DNA of 64,000 bases from Aplectana chamaeleonis. Taxonomy: Eukaryota; Nematoda; Chromadorea; Rhabditida; Cosmocercidae. Of this stretch, positions 12,482 to 23,090 are shown piece after piece. Both the position numbers and the translations under genes were made by a program. Where the stretch lies: positions 122,616 through 186,615 of the forward strand of contig JAPDOI010001379.1 in the NCBI GenBank assembly GCA_029168955.1, in the 5' to 3' direction. The notes beneath the pieces are model-generated. The model made no database searches. It had not been told where the DNA came from and saw only the letters and a list, made by a program, of their open reading frames with translations. How positions within the stretch are numbered: the stretch's first letter is position 1; every line of letters begins with the position of its first letter.

Positions 12482-12992
12482 ACCTTAAAATTCATGAGAT
12501 AGTCTGATCCGACGAGTTTGATAGCATCCGTAATGTGTATGATCCGACTACAATTTTCGCCCTAGGATTGAGTTCATACATGGTTTACCATGAGGAACAA
12601 GTGGTTGAAAAATCATGACAAAAACGTAAAGTTGAACGTTTCCGTGAAATAGCGTCCACCAGAAGCGACAACCAACTTGAGTGGAGGTCCAGTTAAATCC
12701 GGGGTTTTGATTGTGGCTGGCTACAGTCGCTTCAGGCTACAATCAATATTTCATCTACAGAAGCATTTACCTCTAGCGACTTTTGTCGCTTGTTGCAAGC
12801 TTTGGACGCTCTCTGAAAATAAGGGCATCTATCGGATTATCATACTGGTACGATGTGGTGACATGATAATCTTGAATATCGATCAAGATCGCATCGTACG
12901 TCAATAGTATTCAAAGGACGCTGTCGCGTTGATGAACGATAGGCGAGTTCACTCGCGGCGCGACATTATAATCAGCCTACGTATCGATCAAG

Positions 12993-13484
12993 TTAAAGGC
13001 AGTGTTCACGATAATCTTCGATTTTGAGATTAATCGCTAAATCGATTGTTTGGCCCCCGAGTAGAACTGAGATGACGAAGAAACCGAGAAAAACGCACCA
13101 GAAGGGCACGAAACCCTCAAGTATCAGCCCGCCTCTTAAGTATCAATGGAACTGTTCGTTGTGACAATGAAATCTTTTGTGGACCCGTCTTTTGCAATTC
13201 TTCATTCTGTGTTACTCCGTTCTTTCCTTCGGGCCCTAACTAATACTGTTTTGCCCAAAATATTCTTCCATTTTCGATTAGTCCCATTTTTTACCGGTGA
13301 CAACCACCGTGAACATGTTCATCCAATCGGACAACTAGTCCAGGCCAGTGAATAATGTAACTGAAATAAGGCGAATTAGTGCGTTTCTCGCCGTTTCTTC
13401 GTGATTTTGGTGACACTTGGTAGCCAACGCATTGTTTTGAGTGGAAAACTTGGAAACGAGAATCATCGTGAACACTGCCTTTAA
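12993..13484 (+). mobile_element. family A MITE, full copy, 492 bp
   Basis: Begins TTAAAGGCAGTGTTCACGAT and ends ATCGTGAACACTGCCTTTAA. It matches the element at 63444-63935 nearly throughout but in the opposite orientation, and both measure 492 bp, so this is probably the full length of one subfamily. ORFs of 69-113 codons inside are shadows of the element. Confidence 0.88.
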
Positions 13485-13775
13485 GAGGCGCGATACATTC
13501 GAATTGACGCGCAATTTGCCTCGCTTGGAGTTGCAATGCAACGCGATGCGATGGACGTCGCGCGATGGCAAACTCGTTGCTGCTCTCCTCCAGTGTTTTT
13601 TCGTTAACACAACCAAATCTAACAATAAAAGGAGTAACATAAGCAAATCTGGGATCACATGCACTTGAAAGAACACGAAAAACTTTTAATATCGCTAGAA
13701 AAAATTGCCGTTGCTCGTTTTCGAGAAATAGCGTACGTACGTAATTGTGCGTAGTCGCCCAGCGTTCACACCTAA

Positions 13776-13899
13776 GGCCGGGATCGTACTTCGCGCGACC
13801 AGCGACAGCGACAGTGCATATCAGGCGTATCGATTTTCAGTCAATATTGATGGTAAACACTGCGTCGCGTCGCCCGTCGCTGGGAGTATGATTCCGGCC
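13776..13899. mobile_element. TAA-flanked miniature element, 124 bp
   Basis: Inverted ends GGCCGGGATCGTAC and GTATGATTCCGGCC with subterminal GCGACAG/CGTCGCTGG arms. TAA lies immediately outside both ends (13773-13775 and 13900-13902), consistent with PIF/Harbinger-type insertion. It sits inside a further GC-rich region with inverted words (TTCACACC and GGTGTGAA), so nesting is possible. Confidence 0.8.
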
Positions 13900-14065
13900 T
13901 AAATACCTGCGCGACGCGATTTTCGCGTGGCACTGATATGTGCCATCGCGTCGCCTCGCGAAAACCCTGAACGCCGCCCTAGAGGTGTGAAACTGGTGTA
14001 TTCCCGCTTTCCGGGTTTCTTGTTGGTATTTAAATATCTTTACTTACAGAATGGAAAGTTGATAG

Positions 14066-14206
14066 TCAAGCCGACGGTGCGAATGTCATCACCATGAGTC
14101 AAGATACTCATCATCATTCTCAGATCGTGATTTGAGAACCGATAACGTCTCGGAAGCCTCGTCGATGCAAAATCGTCTCTGCTGTTGTGGAAATCGTCGT
14201 TCCTCT
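14066..14206 (+). CDS. candidate 5' exon, Cys-rich N-terminus of a membrane protein
   Basis: Open stretch of 47 codons on the plus strand. Its last 14 codons start at ATG 14165 and read MQNRLCCCGNRRSS, then run into the donor GTTTGAG at 14207. A TTTACTTACAG acceptor ends at 14050, where trans-splicing could occur, leaving a leader with several short upstream ATGs, which weakens the model. The exon ends in phase 0 and joins in frame to the exon at 14742. A short cytoplasmic start with three adjacent cysteines before a membrane segment is typical of small nematode four-pass membrane proteins and is often palmitoylated. Both points are family knowledge, not evidence from this sequence. Confidence 0.45.
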
Positions 14207-14741
14207 GTTTGAGTTACAAGTTTCAACTGTAAATGTGTTCGCATTCACACTGTAAATACAGATACTGACGTGTTATTTTGGGTATTTCTGTTATCGATTT
14301 GATGATAAAGTGTGATGATACAAATGTCTAAAATTTTGTAAAGCTGTTTTGGACGGCGAACTCATTTCTATCTCAATAATTCGATGGTCTTCGTGTCTTT
14401 GGTGGTGTTCCTTAGTTCACATGTAAATTTTTCTTTTTTTTTAACTTAGGAGTTGTTTCTTCTTTGAAAATCAGTTTTTGAGATTAAGGCTTTTTATCGA
14501 TTGTTTAGTCACATAAATTTGCTAAGGGTTGACTCTCATTTTGTGTGTTTATACTTCGCCATTGAAAGGCGCAGCAGCTGTGAGCAATACGTAAATGTTG
14601 ACCTTCTCGTAATAAGTCGACTGGTATGTATTGGTCACGCTCGTTTTTTTCTCGCGACGAAGTGTAAAGATACCATTGGGGTCGTCTGTGGGTACTCATA
14701 TGTATTGATGGATCTGTGTTTTATGTGTCGTATATTTTCAG

Positions 14742-14859
14742 GTTCTGGTGGCGATGATGATGGTTGTCGATGCCACGGGATTAGCGCTTATCCCCTGGGA
14801 TCGACTGTCCGTTCTCATTGTCTTGGGCGTTACTTGGTTCTTTAAGTTCTTCATAGTAG
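14742..14859 (+). CDS. exon of multi-pass membrane protein (first and second membrane segments)
   Basis: Clean splice borders: acceptor TATTTTCAG ends at 14741 and donor GTGAGT starts at 14860. The 39 complete codons begin VLVAMMMVVDATGLALI, a hydrophobic helix. After the short loop PWDRL a second helix follows, including VLIVLGVTWFFKFFIV. Phase is 0 in and 1 out, which fits the exons at 14.17 and 17.11 kb. No enzyme or receptor motif is present and I do not recognise the family. A four-pass membrane protein of the LAPTM/tetraspan type is the best guess from layout. Confidence 0.65.
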
Positions 14860-15059
14860 GTGAGTGTATGTCATGTTTTTTTTCTCCTTAGAGAGCACCA
14901 CGATAGCTACTTTATTGGGAAAACTGACCACCGGCGCGCAGAAGTGATGCAGCGTGCTAACATGATGCCTTTGGTTTTTGCCAAACTATTCCAGGCCTGT
15001 TGTCTAGGTTAGCATTGCTCGTGGCTTTAAGGTTTTTCTTCATAGGGCCAATGACTCTC

Positions 15060-16105
15060 AGGCAGTTGACGCCATTACAGAGTTGCTCCCTGACATGATG
15101 GCGTAGCCTGTGTGGCTCCCAGCGGTAGCGGTGTAGTTTCGGGCGTCCTGATCTAACTCCCGGTGGATGGTGTGCTCACGGCGTCATTGTATTGTTCACG
15201 GCGATGACGGTGTGGCTTGCGACGTTATGGAGCCGCTCTCGGCGATGTCGGCGTATCACACGGCGTCATGGCGTTGCTCCTGGCGGTGGCGTTATAGCTT
15301 TGGGCGTCATTGCTTCGTTCTCGACGTTGAAGAGGCGCTTCACGGCGTCAGTGTGTTGCTTCCGGAAATGTCGGTGTTGCTTCGGGCGTCATGGTGTTGC
15401 AAGATCTACCTCACGTTCTCATTACGCTGCTCCCGGTGATCACGGTGTATCCCACGGCGTTACTCTGTTGCTCCCGACAATGAACGAGCACTTTACTGCG
15501 TCAATGTGTTGCTCCCGTAAAGGGCGGTGTAGCTTCGGGCGTCGTGGTTTCGCTCACAGCGATGAAGATGGATCTTAAGGCATCACGATGTTGCTCGCGG
15601 TGATGGCGCTGTACGTCACTGCGTCATTGTGTTGCTCCCGATGATGAAGGCCTACCTCACGGTGTCATTGCATTGTTTCCGGTGATGACGATGCACCTCA
15701 CTACGTTACGGTGGTGGTCCCTGTCATGACGGTGTAGCTCTGGGCATCGTGGTGTAACTCCCGATGATTGCGGTGTACCTCGCGGCGTCATTTTGTTGCT
15801 CCCAGTGGTAACGGTGTAGCTTTGGGCGTCAGGGTGGTGTTTCCGTTGACGTTGTACTCACGACGTCACTGTGTTGCTCTCGATGAGGAAGGAGCACTTC
15901 AAAGCGTCATTGTATTGCTGGCGGTGATGACGGTGTTGCTCTGGGCGTCATGGTGGTGCTCCCTTTGATGACGGTCTACCTCAGACTTCATTTTGTTGCT
16001 CCCGGTGGCGGCGGTGTACCTCACGGCGTCATTATGTTGCTATCAGTGGTGGCGGTGTAGCTGTGGGCGTCGCTTGTTCTGGGCGATGTTGGTGTATCTC
16101 AGAGG
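15060..16105. repeat. degenerate ~39-bp minisatellite in an intron
   Basis: Roughly 26 divergent units built on GGCGTCATTGTGTTGCTCCC followed by GGTGATGACGGTGTAGCTC-like sequence. Unit starts at 15181, 15221, 15261, 15301, 15341 and 15381 give a 39-40 bp spacing. Because 39 is a multiple of three, several 60-130 codon ORFs appear, and these are artefacts. The array lies between exons at 14742-14859 and 17111-17195, so it is intronic if that gene model holds. Confidence 0.85.
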
Positions 16106-16246
16106 GGATCAGTTCTGTCAGAGCTAGTTTCAGTGAGTTGTTTAACTGGTATGATGTTCCTCACAGTGTCATGAAATCGGACATTTTTGAGGGTGGCGCT
16201 GTCTAAGATAGGATCGTTTTTCTTTCAAAGTCCATTGTAAAGTGTG

Positions 16247-16470
16247 CTTGAATGAGATTGTCCGCCTACGCGGTCGGCGTGCGTGTTGAGCGACCGTGGC
16301 ATAGGCGTTTTTTGGACCTGTAAACTGGTTGGCAGGAATATTGCACAAAAATTGAGTAATATCATTGTCATCTGTACGCAGCCGTTCGGAGGCTCATCTG
16401 AAAAATGTTTCCGCGACAGTCCTCACTACACGCATGCTGACCGCGTAGGCGGACAGTCTCTTTCGGACAG
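16247..16470. mobile_element. family B MITE copy, 224 bp
   Basis: The left end has GAATGAGATTGTCCGCCTACG and the right end the inverted CGTAGGCGGACAGTCTCTTTC. Arms extend about 45 bases and include CGCGGTCGGCGTGCG. It lies in the same intron as the 39-bp minisatellite. Confidence 0.8.
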
Positions 16471-17110
16471 CCGTTAGGCTCCGTGCACAGTGTTCCCTAT
16501 TTAGGGGCTATCGTGATGAAGTTGAGAATTTCCGCATTCATAATTCACAATAGAAAGAAAAAGTGGCCTTAGCTGTTGAAATGATCGGACTTTGTGTGCG
16601 AAGGTGGCATTCTGACTTCAACTTTGTACTTCTTTTACTATCACTCTTCTCTCTACTGCACTTTAATGTTCCGTGTGTGTATCTTCGGGTTACTCCAACA
16701 CTATCACTTTGAATAAATGTAGATATTGTGGTGTCAGTGTTCGTTGTAGATAATGGTGCGAAAAAAACCAGGCGATATCGATTGATTTTGCCCACATCCT
16801 TCGATAACTAAATGCTGTCCCAATTCAGTTTCCTCTCGTTCCAATTAATTTCCAACTCATTAATTTTTCACAAGTTGGAAACAATCATGTCTCAATTTTG
16901 GTTATGAAAATCTGCAGGGTGAACCTTATCGGATCCTATGGTTTTGGAGCGTTTTCCCAAACCAAGTAGCGCCATGCTCTTATCGGTCACCAGGTTCCCT
17001 CCTTGCTCTGCTGTGCTATATCGGAACGGGGCTATTTTCGATGACGAAATTTCCTGCACGTTATGTGTTCTTCTGGTTTGCTTAGTTAGAGTCATCGCTA
17101 TACATAACAG

Positions 17111-17195
17111 GATTGATTAGCATTTCGATATTTGGCCACCACCGTCTTGCGGCGTCCATCTTCATGTTTCTCACGATTGTGCAGTTCTTTGTAGG
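17111..17195 (+). CDS. exon of multi-pass membrane protein (third membrane segment)
   Basis: Acceptor ATAACAG ends at 17110. The first two bases complete the glycine codon left open by the exon at 14742-14859. Translation continues LISISIFGHHRLAASIFMF and then LTIVQFFVG, completing one helix and adding another after a GHHRL turn. Two donors are possible: GTGTGA at 17196 (phase 2 out) or GTGAGT at 17198 (phase 1 out). With the first, the phase would match the exon at 45243. No downstream exon is seen nearby, and the next 4 kb is repeat-like. Confidence 0.55.
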
Positions 17196-17399
17196 GTGTG
17201 AGTTTTCTATTTTAGTTTCAATCTTTCGAGTAGAATCAATCATTCCATCGTGCTACCAGTTAGGATAGTGTTTAATGCTATTCTCTCAAAGGTTTATACG
17301 ATCTTTCTAGGTTTAGGGAAAGATTGTTGATTGCTCAGCAGTGTTTCCTTTGATTGTTTAGCAAGGGCACTCCTTTTATTAGACTGGCCATATAGAGTT

Positions 17400-19060
17400 A
17401 ATTGTATTTTTAAAGAACTGTTTTGAACCTAGGGTCCGAATATGTCTCACGCAACTGCCGAAAACCACTCTCAAAAAAGTTATGGAGGTTTTTATAGAAC
17501 TGGCGGCAAGGTGACCCTACGAGGGAACCTCGCACGGGCAACCCCGCCATTTAAAAGATGATGAATGTTTTTTGGTCAATTCTGCTCCGCTGTCTCCGAA
17601 TCTGACATCGTATTTTGCTACGGACACCTCTGAAGGAAGTTATAAGCGTTCTTTGAAGTTTCGTGAAAAGGTAAGGGTATACCCATCAGCCAATTTCTAG
17701 GGTGTCGGAAAAAATTTCGGATTCGGCTGAGAACTTTCAGCTGGGGGTTATTCAGTCCGCTGAACGCGAATTTGGAGTCTGTTTGTGTGTAGACTTATGG
17801 TTACTGTAGGTTACGGTAGGCATACTGCCTTTTAACTGGCTTTACCTACCTTAAAATTTCGAAAATCAAAAAATGGACCTCAAATTCGTGTTCGGCGTCC
17901 CACATAACACCCACAGAGAAATTTCGAGCTAAATCTGAGGCTTTGACCCAGCTAGCGTATACCCACCGAAACCTACATAATCATAATCTATCAAAAATCG
18001 ATAAACGGATTACAGATTTGTTGTTAAGCACTGCAAATAATCTCCAGATTAACAATTTGAGCCATATCTATCGTATCACTCCGGAAATCTGCACAAGTCG
18101 CCATTTTTCATCAAATTTTCCCCCCGTAGGAAGCTTTGAACGAATCAAGTCGAAAAGCTCGGAAAATCGTCGAATTAACCCAAGATTCGTTATCAGCGCC
18201 CCAAATTTTCCCCCTAGGAGAACTTTCAGTCAAATCTGGAAGTTTTTTTTAACGTTTCCTGGGCCCTCTGATTGGTATAAATGAACGCCCAACCGAAAAT
18301 CCGTACAAGTCCAAAACGCTATCAGTCTGTGCAAAGTTTGGAAAATGTGCCTTAACCTAAAATTTGCTCAGTTTTGGGCAAAAAAACGCTTCGTTGTTCG
18401 TTTCTGATTTCTCAAACACTAATGCGCTTTTTTGATAGAAAAAGCCGGGAAATACAAACTTGACATGTTATAACTTTTTTCGCGGATGTCCGTAGCAAAA
18501 TCCGAAATCAGATTCGAAGAGGGCGTGCCAGAGTTGACTAGAAATCATTTATCAGCTTTCTGATCCGGGGGTACACCATGCGAGGTTCCCTAGTTAGTAT
18601 CAGGGAAGTTTTAGGGTGTTTTGAAAAAAATTGGATTCTGTACAAAACTTGTATGTAGAGGTAATCTAGAGTGCTGAACACGAATCTGGGATCTGCTTGT
18701 TGAAGTTCTGAGGTCTACAGAAGGGTACTTAAGGTACCATGCTACTTAGGGTGCAAAACCTACTATAATAAATGAAAAGTCGACAAATGAAAGTCATATT
18801 CATATTCAGCACCCCGATTAATCCCCGCATAAAAATTTTCAGTCAAATCGAAGACTTTGGCTAAACTACCGTATACCCACCGTAATCTACCGTAATCTGA
18901 CAAAATTTAATAAATGGACCTCAGATTCGAGTTAAGCACTTCAAATAACTCCCAGAGAAAAATTGTGAGCCTTTGCAATCGCGGAATACTGGAAATCGTC
19001 GAAGGTCTCTTTTTGTCCTCAAAATTTTAAATTTCAGAACCCCGGTGATTTTGAAGATCC
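17400..19060. repeat. decayed repeat paragraphs with GGTACC/CTACCGTA words
   Basis: At least two divergent copies of one paragraph are present, around 17810-17990 and 18710-18960. Both hold the run of ideas TACCTACC, AAATGGACCTCA, ATTCGTGTT, AGCACC and CGTATACCCACCG in the same order. Weaker copies occur near 10.80-10.96 and 52.19-52.31 kb. There is no coding character. Confidence 0.6.
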
Positions 19061-19184
19061 TCATGGGTTTACATTACACATTAGAGTTTTGCTTGGGATA
19101 ATATCGATTTTTTTTTGAATTTATCTAATTTTCTCTTCATGATCGAAATTGTTTCAACAATGCTCATTTTCATACATCACGGTA

Positions 19185-19424
19185 CTCAGGCGATTATCGG
19201 CCCCGAGCCGCCTGACAGTTCGGCTCGTTTTTCCAATCTGCGAGTTGGCTCCTGTTGCTGTCCGGGCCACTGCTGTTGCTTTACGGGCCACTGCTGTTGT
19301 TGTCCGGGCTATTCCGGTTGGCCCGAACAGCAGCAGCAGTAGCCCGGAGATTGGGAGAACGAGCCGAACTGTCAGGCGGCTCCGATTCCTATTCGGTGCG
19401 GCTCGGGGCCGAGAATCGCCTGAG
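19185..19424. mobile_element. TA-flanked hairpin MITE, 240 bp
   Basis: Inverted arms start CTCAGGCGATTATCGGCCCC and end GAATCGCCTGAG, with TA on both sides (19183-19184 and 19425-19426). Similarity extends through CGAGCCGCCTGACAGTTCGG on the left and its complement on the right, leaving a centre of CTGCTGTTG/CAGCAGCAG repeats that can also pair. Confidence 0.88.
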
Positions 19425-19737
19425 TAAGTAGAAGGTATCCATATTTGATAAAAAAGTAGGATTCCGTCTATTCATTAAAATGCCAAAGTTAATTAATCGA
19501 GTTTTTTATTCGAATAATCGAATAAATTGTAATTGTTTGACGTAATTTGCGATACCAAGGACAGTTGAAACCCTTTCGGCTTTGAGGGAATATTAGAATT
19601 AATCGGAAAATCGAAATTATTCGCTCCAAAATTCTAGTACACACCCCGCAATGACGTCACGCAAGCTTAATGAAATGAGAAAAATGCATGAAAAGGGAAT
19701 GAAAACGAGTCAGTGTGTATGATATACTTTTACATTT

Positions 19738-20040
19738 TCAGATTTTTTCGAATATTCGACTTTTCGAATGATTCGGAATTTTGGAGTTTTCGAATATTCG
19801 ACTTTTCGAATAATTCGGGATTTTGAAGTTTACGAATATTCGACTTTTCGAATAGTTGGGGGTGTTGAACTTTTCGAATATTCGACTTTTCGAATAATTC
19901 GGGATTTTGGGCTTTTCGAATATTCGACTTTTCGAATAATTCGGGATTTTGAACTTTTCGAATATTCGACTTTTCGAATAAAAAGTCGACTTTTTCAATC
20001 GACTGTCGAATGATTTTTCGAATTTTTTTTATTCGACTTT
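19738..20040. repeat. 42-bp minisatellite, about six units
   Basis: Units of 42 bp start with the palindrome CGAATATTCG (19749, 19791, 19833 and on), followed by ACTTTTCGAATAATTCGGG and ATTTTGAACTTTT with small variations. Period 42 gives 14-residue repeat ORFs in both directions, which are not genes. A second locus with the same unit and orientation is at 26585-26870. Confidence 0.9.
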
Positions 20041-20349
20041 TCTAGTAAGTCAAAAAAAATTTTTGTCATTCCCACTACTTTCCAGAAAAAAAGCTAAATT
20101 ACTTCAGCTAGCATATTCTATCTTTCTTTTGAGACTGAACTAAACTGTCGAACAGGAAAGCAAACAAACTATGTATTTACGAGACGGTTGGCTATATCAG
20201 AAAAATATACGAATTATTAAGTATGTGCGGCAAATAATGCAAACAACTGCTTCTCATTATTTAATTCCGATAGAAAGTTAGTACAAAATAATAACTCTGG
20301 CACCTGTTTCACAAATAGACTATTGAAACCCCCCGCCGCCGCCGTCTTA

Positions 20350-20829
20350 AGCCTAGTTTTGACTGCAAGTGGTCGCTGCGGCCATGCGAGGGACAACTGT
20401 TCCTTTTTCATCGCGCGTAATGGAAATCCGCTCCAATTGTGATCGCTTCGTGGCAAACGTCCTACATCGCTGGGTCGCAGCGACGAAATTCTATGTTTTA
20501 CTGCTTTGCTACTGGAGGAGCGATTCTCGGTGGTCGCTGATCATCGCTCCATCGCTGCCATTATGGCAGCGATGCAGCGATGGCCAGCGAATGACACGTT
20601 TCGTCTAGTGAATATGTATTGACCCTTTCACATGACAAGATCAGTGTTTACGGGTCGAAACGTGTTATTGATAACTATCAGCCATTATTTTCACTGACTG
20701 ATTGAATTTCTGCTATCGTCCGTGGGCCTATGCACTATGAACAGAATCGCTGGCGCTGCTACATCGCTGCAGCAGCGGGTGTGAAATCGCTGCGATGAAA
20801 AACAGCAGCGATGCAGTCAAAACTAGGCT
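20350..20829. mobile_element. TTA-flanked MITE, 480 bp
   Basis: Inverted ends AGCCTAGTTTTGACTGCA and TGCAGTCAAAACTAGGCT are perfect. TTA is duplicated at 20347-20349 and 20830-20832. The interior is rich in CAGCGATG words in both orientations. PIF/Harbinger-like, with no transposase. Confidence 0.9.
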
Positions 20830-20837
20830 TTAGGCAT

Positions 20838-20906
20838 CTTTCATAGTCCTCGCTGCAAGCGCGGCACGCGCGTGACGCGCTGGAAGCGCGATGGACTATG
20901 AAATTT
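20838..20906. repeat. compact GC-rich palindrome
   Basis: The arms TTTCATAGTCC and GGACTATGAAA enclose alternating GCGCGGCACGCGCG and CGCGCTGGAAGCGCG sequence, giving a near-continuous hairpin. Related words occur at 6.71-6.80 and 32.82-33.10 kb. Confidence 0.7.
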
Positions 20907-21226
20907 CTCACTGCGCTGGACGCGCGTGCCGCCCATCCAGCGCCGCCCGAAGAGCCATAACGGTTTCGCCATTTTCATCAATACTTCCTTCTCAGTTTAG
21001 GTCCTTTCCAACACTGAAGGCAGTGTTCACGATGATTATCGCACTCGAGTTCGACCCAAAAATGAGCTTCTTTGGTCGTGAGGTGACTAATAGTGAAGAA
21101 ACAGCCAACGAAAACGTTCAGAATAAGCTAAAATAACGGTTTCTAACGTTCAGGGCGTGGGCAAGAATCATAGGCCCTGCTGATTTCTTCTTCTTCTTCT
21201 TCTTATCGGCCACATAGAGCTTCTCC

Positions 21227-23090
21227 TTATAGGTGTAAAAAGGCAGCCACATCGCACGGGTTCGTCCACATATCCATAACTGTTAGAGAAGTCGGCCTTG
21301 CAGGACATGAAAATAAATGAAATGAATCGTGCCCTGGGTTGTGGCAGTCAGGACATTCGTCGGGGATCGACGAGTCGATCTCATGGACGAAGGCCTTGAG
21401 GTGTGAGGAGTGTCCACAACGTAGACCTGCCAGGATGACGCGTGTACGTCTGGGTAGGTCGGTTTCGCTGTCATCGATCGGGGGTGGCACGTCACCAAGA
21501 ATTGGATTAAGGGGGGCACTGGAAAGGTATTCTCTGACGAATCGGGTGTGCTCCATTTGCAGTAGTCTGCGATTGAGCTCCGACGTCGCCCAACGTTGAC
21601 GATCCAAGGTAGAGACTGCAGCATGAAGTGGCGAGCGAATATGTCGGAAATGGGGACCAGATGACAGTAATGGGAAATTAGGGTGTGTGGAATTCCTTAC
21701 AATGCCATCATGGAACTGTTGCGACTGGAGTTGACAACGCTGCTTTACAGGAAGCAGCGAACACTCTTGATGTAGATGAGATACCGGTGTGGATCTAGGG
21801 CATCCAGTGATCACGCGTAGAGCAGTGTTCTGTGCACGCTGAAGTTTGCTCCAAGAGGTTTCCGACAGGTGTCTTGACCATATTGGGGCTCCATATTCCA
21901 GCACCGGCTGCACCATAGCCCTGTAGGTGGTTCGCAAAATTTCCTTAGAGCTGCCCCATGTAGTGCCTGCCAGCGAACGTAGAATGTTGTTACGTGTGTT
22001 GGCAGCAGCAGCTCGAATACGTGTGTTTTCGTGAAAACGCAGTGACGGGTCCAGGAATACACCAAGTAGACGAGGGTGTTTTGATAAGGGCAGCATATTT
22101 CCTTCCCAAAAAATCTTGGGATGCAGCTTGTGTTCGGCAGTCGCTGTAGTGCACAAAGTGACGCTGGACTTGGTAGGAAAGACATTTTGGTTGCTTCGAA
22201 TCAAGGAACTTGGCCAGACTGACGAGGTATTTATTCATCTCAGCAGTGGCTCGATCGATGACAGGGTCAGTACAAATAATAGTGATGTCATCCGCATATA
22301 GACGTAAGTGGATGTTTGACGACGGCTTCGGCACATCAGATAGATACAAAGAAAACAGGCTGGGAGATAGAACTCCTCCTTGTGGAACGCCTGCCTTCAG
22401 GGGCACAGACTTCGATAAGTGTCCATCAAATTTCACACGAATAGAACTATTTTTGACAAAGTTATCTGTCCATCTTTTGCACCAGTCAGGAATAGTAGAG
22501 TCCATGATCGATTTGGACAGCAGCGGAATACTGACGTTATCGAAGGCAGCGGTTAAGTCAACCGCCACGACAATACTTCTACCAGCTGGAGGTTTCATGT
22601 TGAAGCCAGCAATTATGTGTTCTGTGATGGACGTGAGTGCCGTAATGGTAGAGTGGGCCTTCTTGAAGTCATGTTGATGCACGTTATGTCGTAATGCTTC
22701 TTGGAGGTGCGGGTTGATGAATTTCTCCGCTAACTTAGCAATAGGGGACAAAAGGGAGATCGGTCGATGCGAAGTTGCTTGGTCTTCTGGTTTGCCAGGC
22801 TTAAGGATCGGAAGAACAATTGCTTGCTTCCATCTAGCGGGGATGACACCTGTGCTGAATGACGAGTAGACTAGGTCACAAAGTAATTCAAGGAACTCTT
22901 CCGGCAAGTGCTTGAGATGGACGGCTGACACACCGTCGGGTCCCTCTGCTCGCGAGTTCTTCATGGACTTGATGAGGGAAGACATCTCAGAGGCAGTTAT
23001 GGCAGGTACACCTTTCCGGCTGAGCTTCCTTCTAGACCGGAGAAAGAGCCTGTTGGAACGATCACGGCGGGACGTCGCTGAAGCAAAGTG
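21227..23090 (-). pseudogene. retroelement reverse transcriptase and C-terminal zinc domain
   Basis: The 22985-21990 stretch carries the ordered reverse transcriptase motifs: RAEGPDGVS, RPISLLSP, VDLTAAFDNV (first catalytic Asp), GVPQGGVLSPSLFSLYLSD and LRLYADDITI (YADD pair). After a frameshift around 22.19 kb, a second stretch (22204-21227) gives the thumb region (VQPVLEYGAPIW) and a finger of form C-x2-C-x8-H-x3-C (CPDC...HLFSC) near the end, typical of jockey and I-like elements. All catalytic residues are intact, and only the reading frame is broken. Confidence 0.92.

Noticed and set aside
16918..17110. Extension of the 17.1 kb membrane exon upstream to an acceptor at 16917
   Set aside because: The same frame is open and partly hydrophobic, but it contains a TAG and the entry phase does not fit the preceding exon. 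Splicing directly at 17111 fits better.
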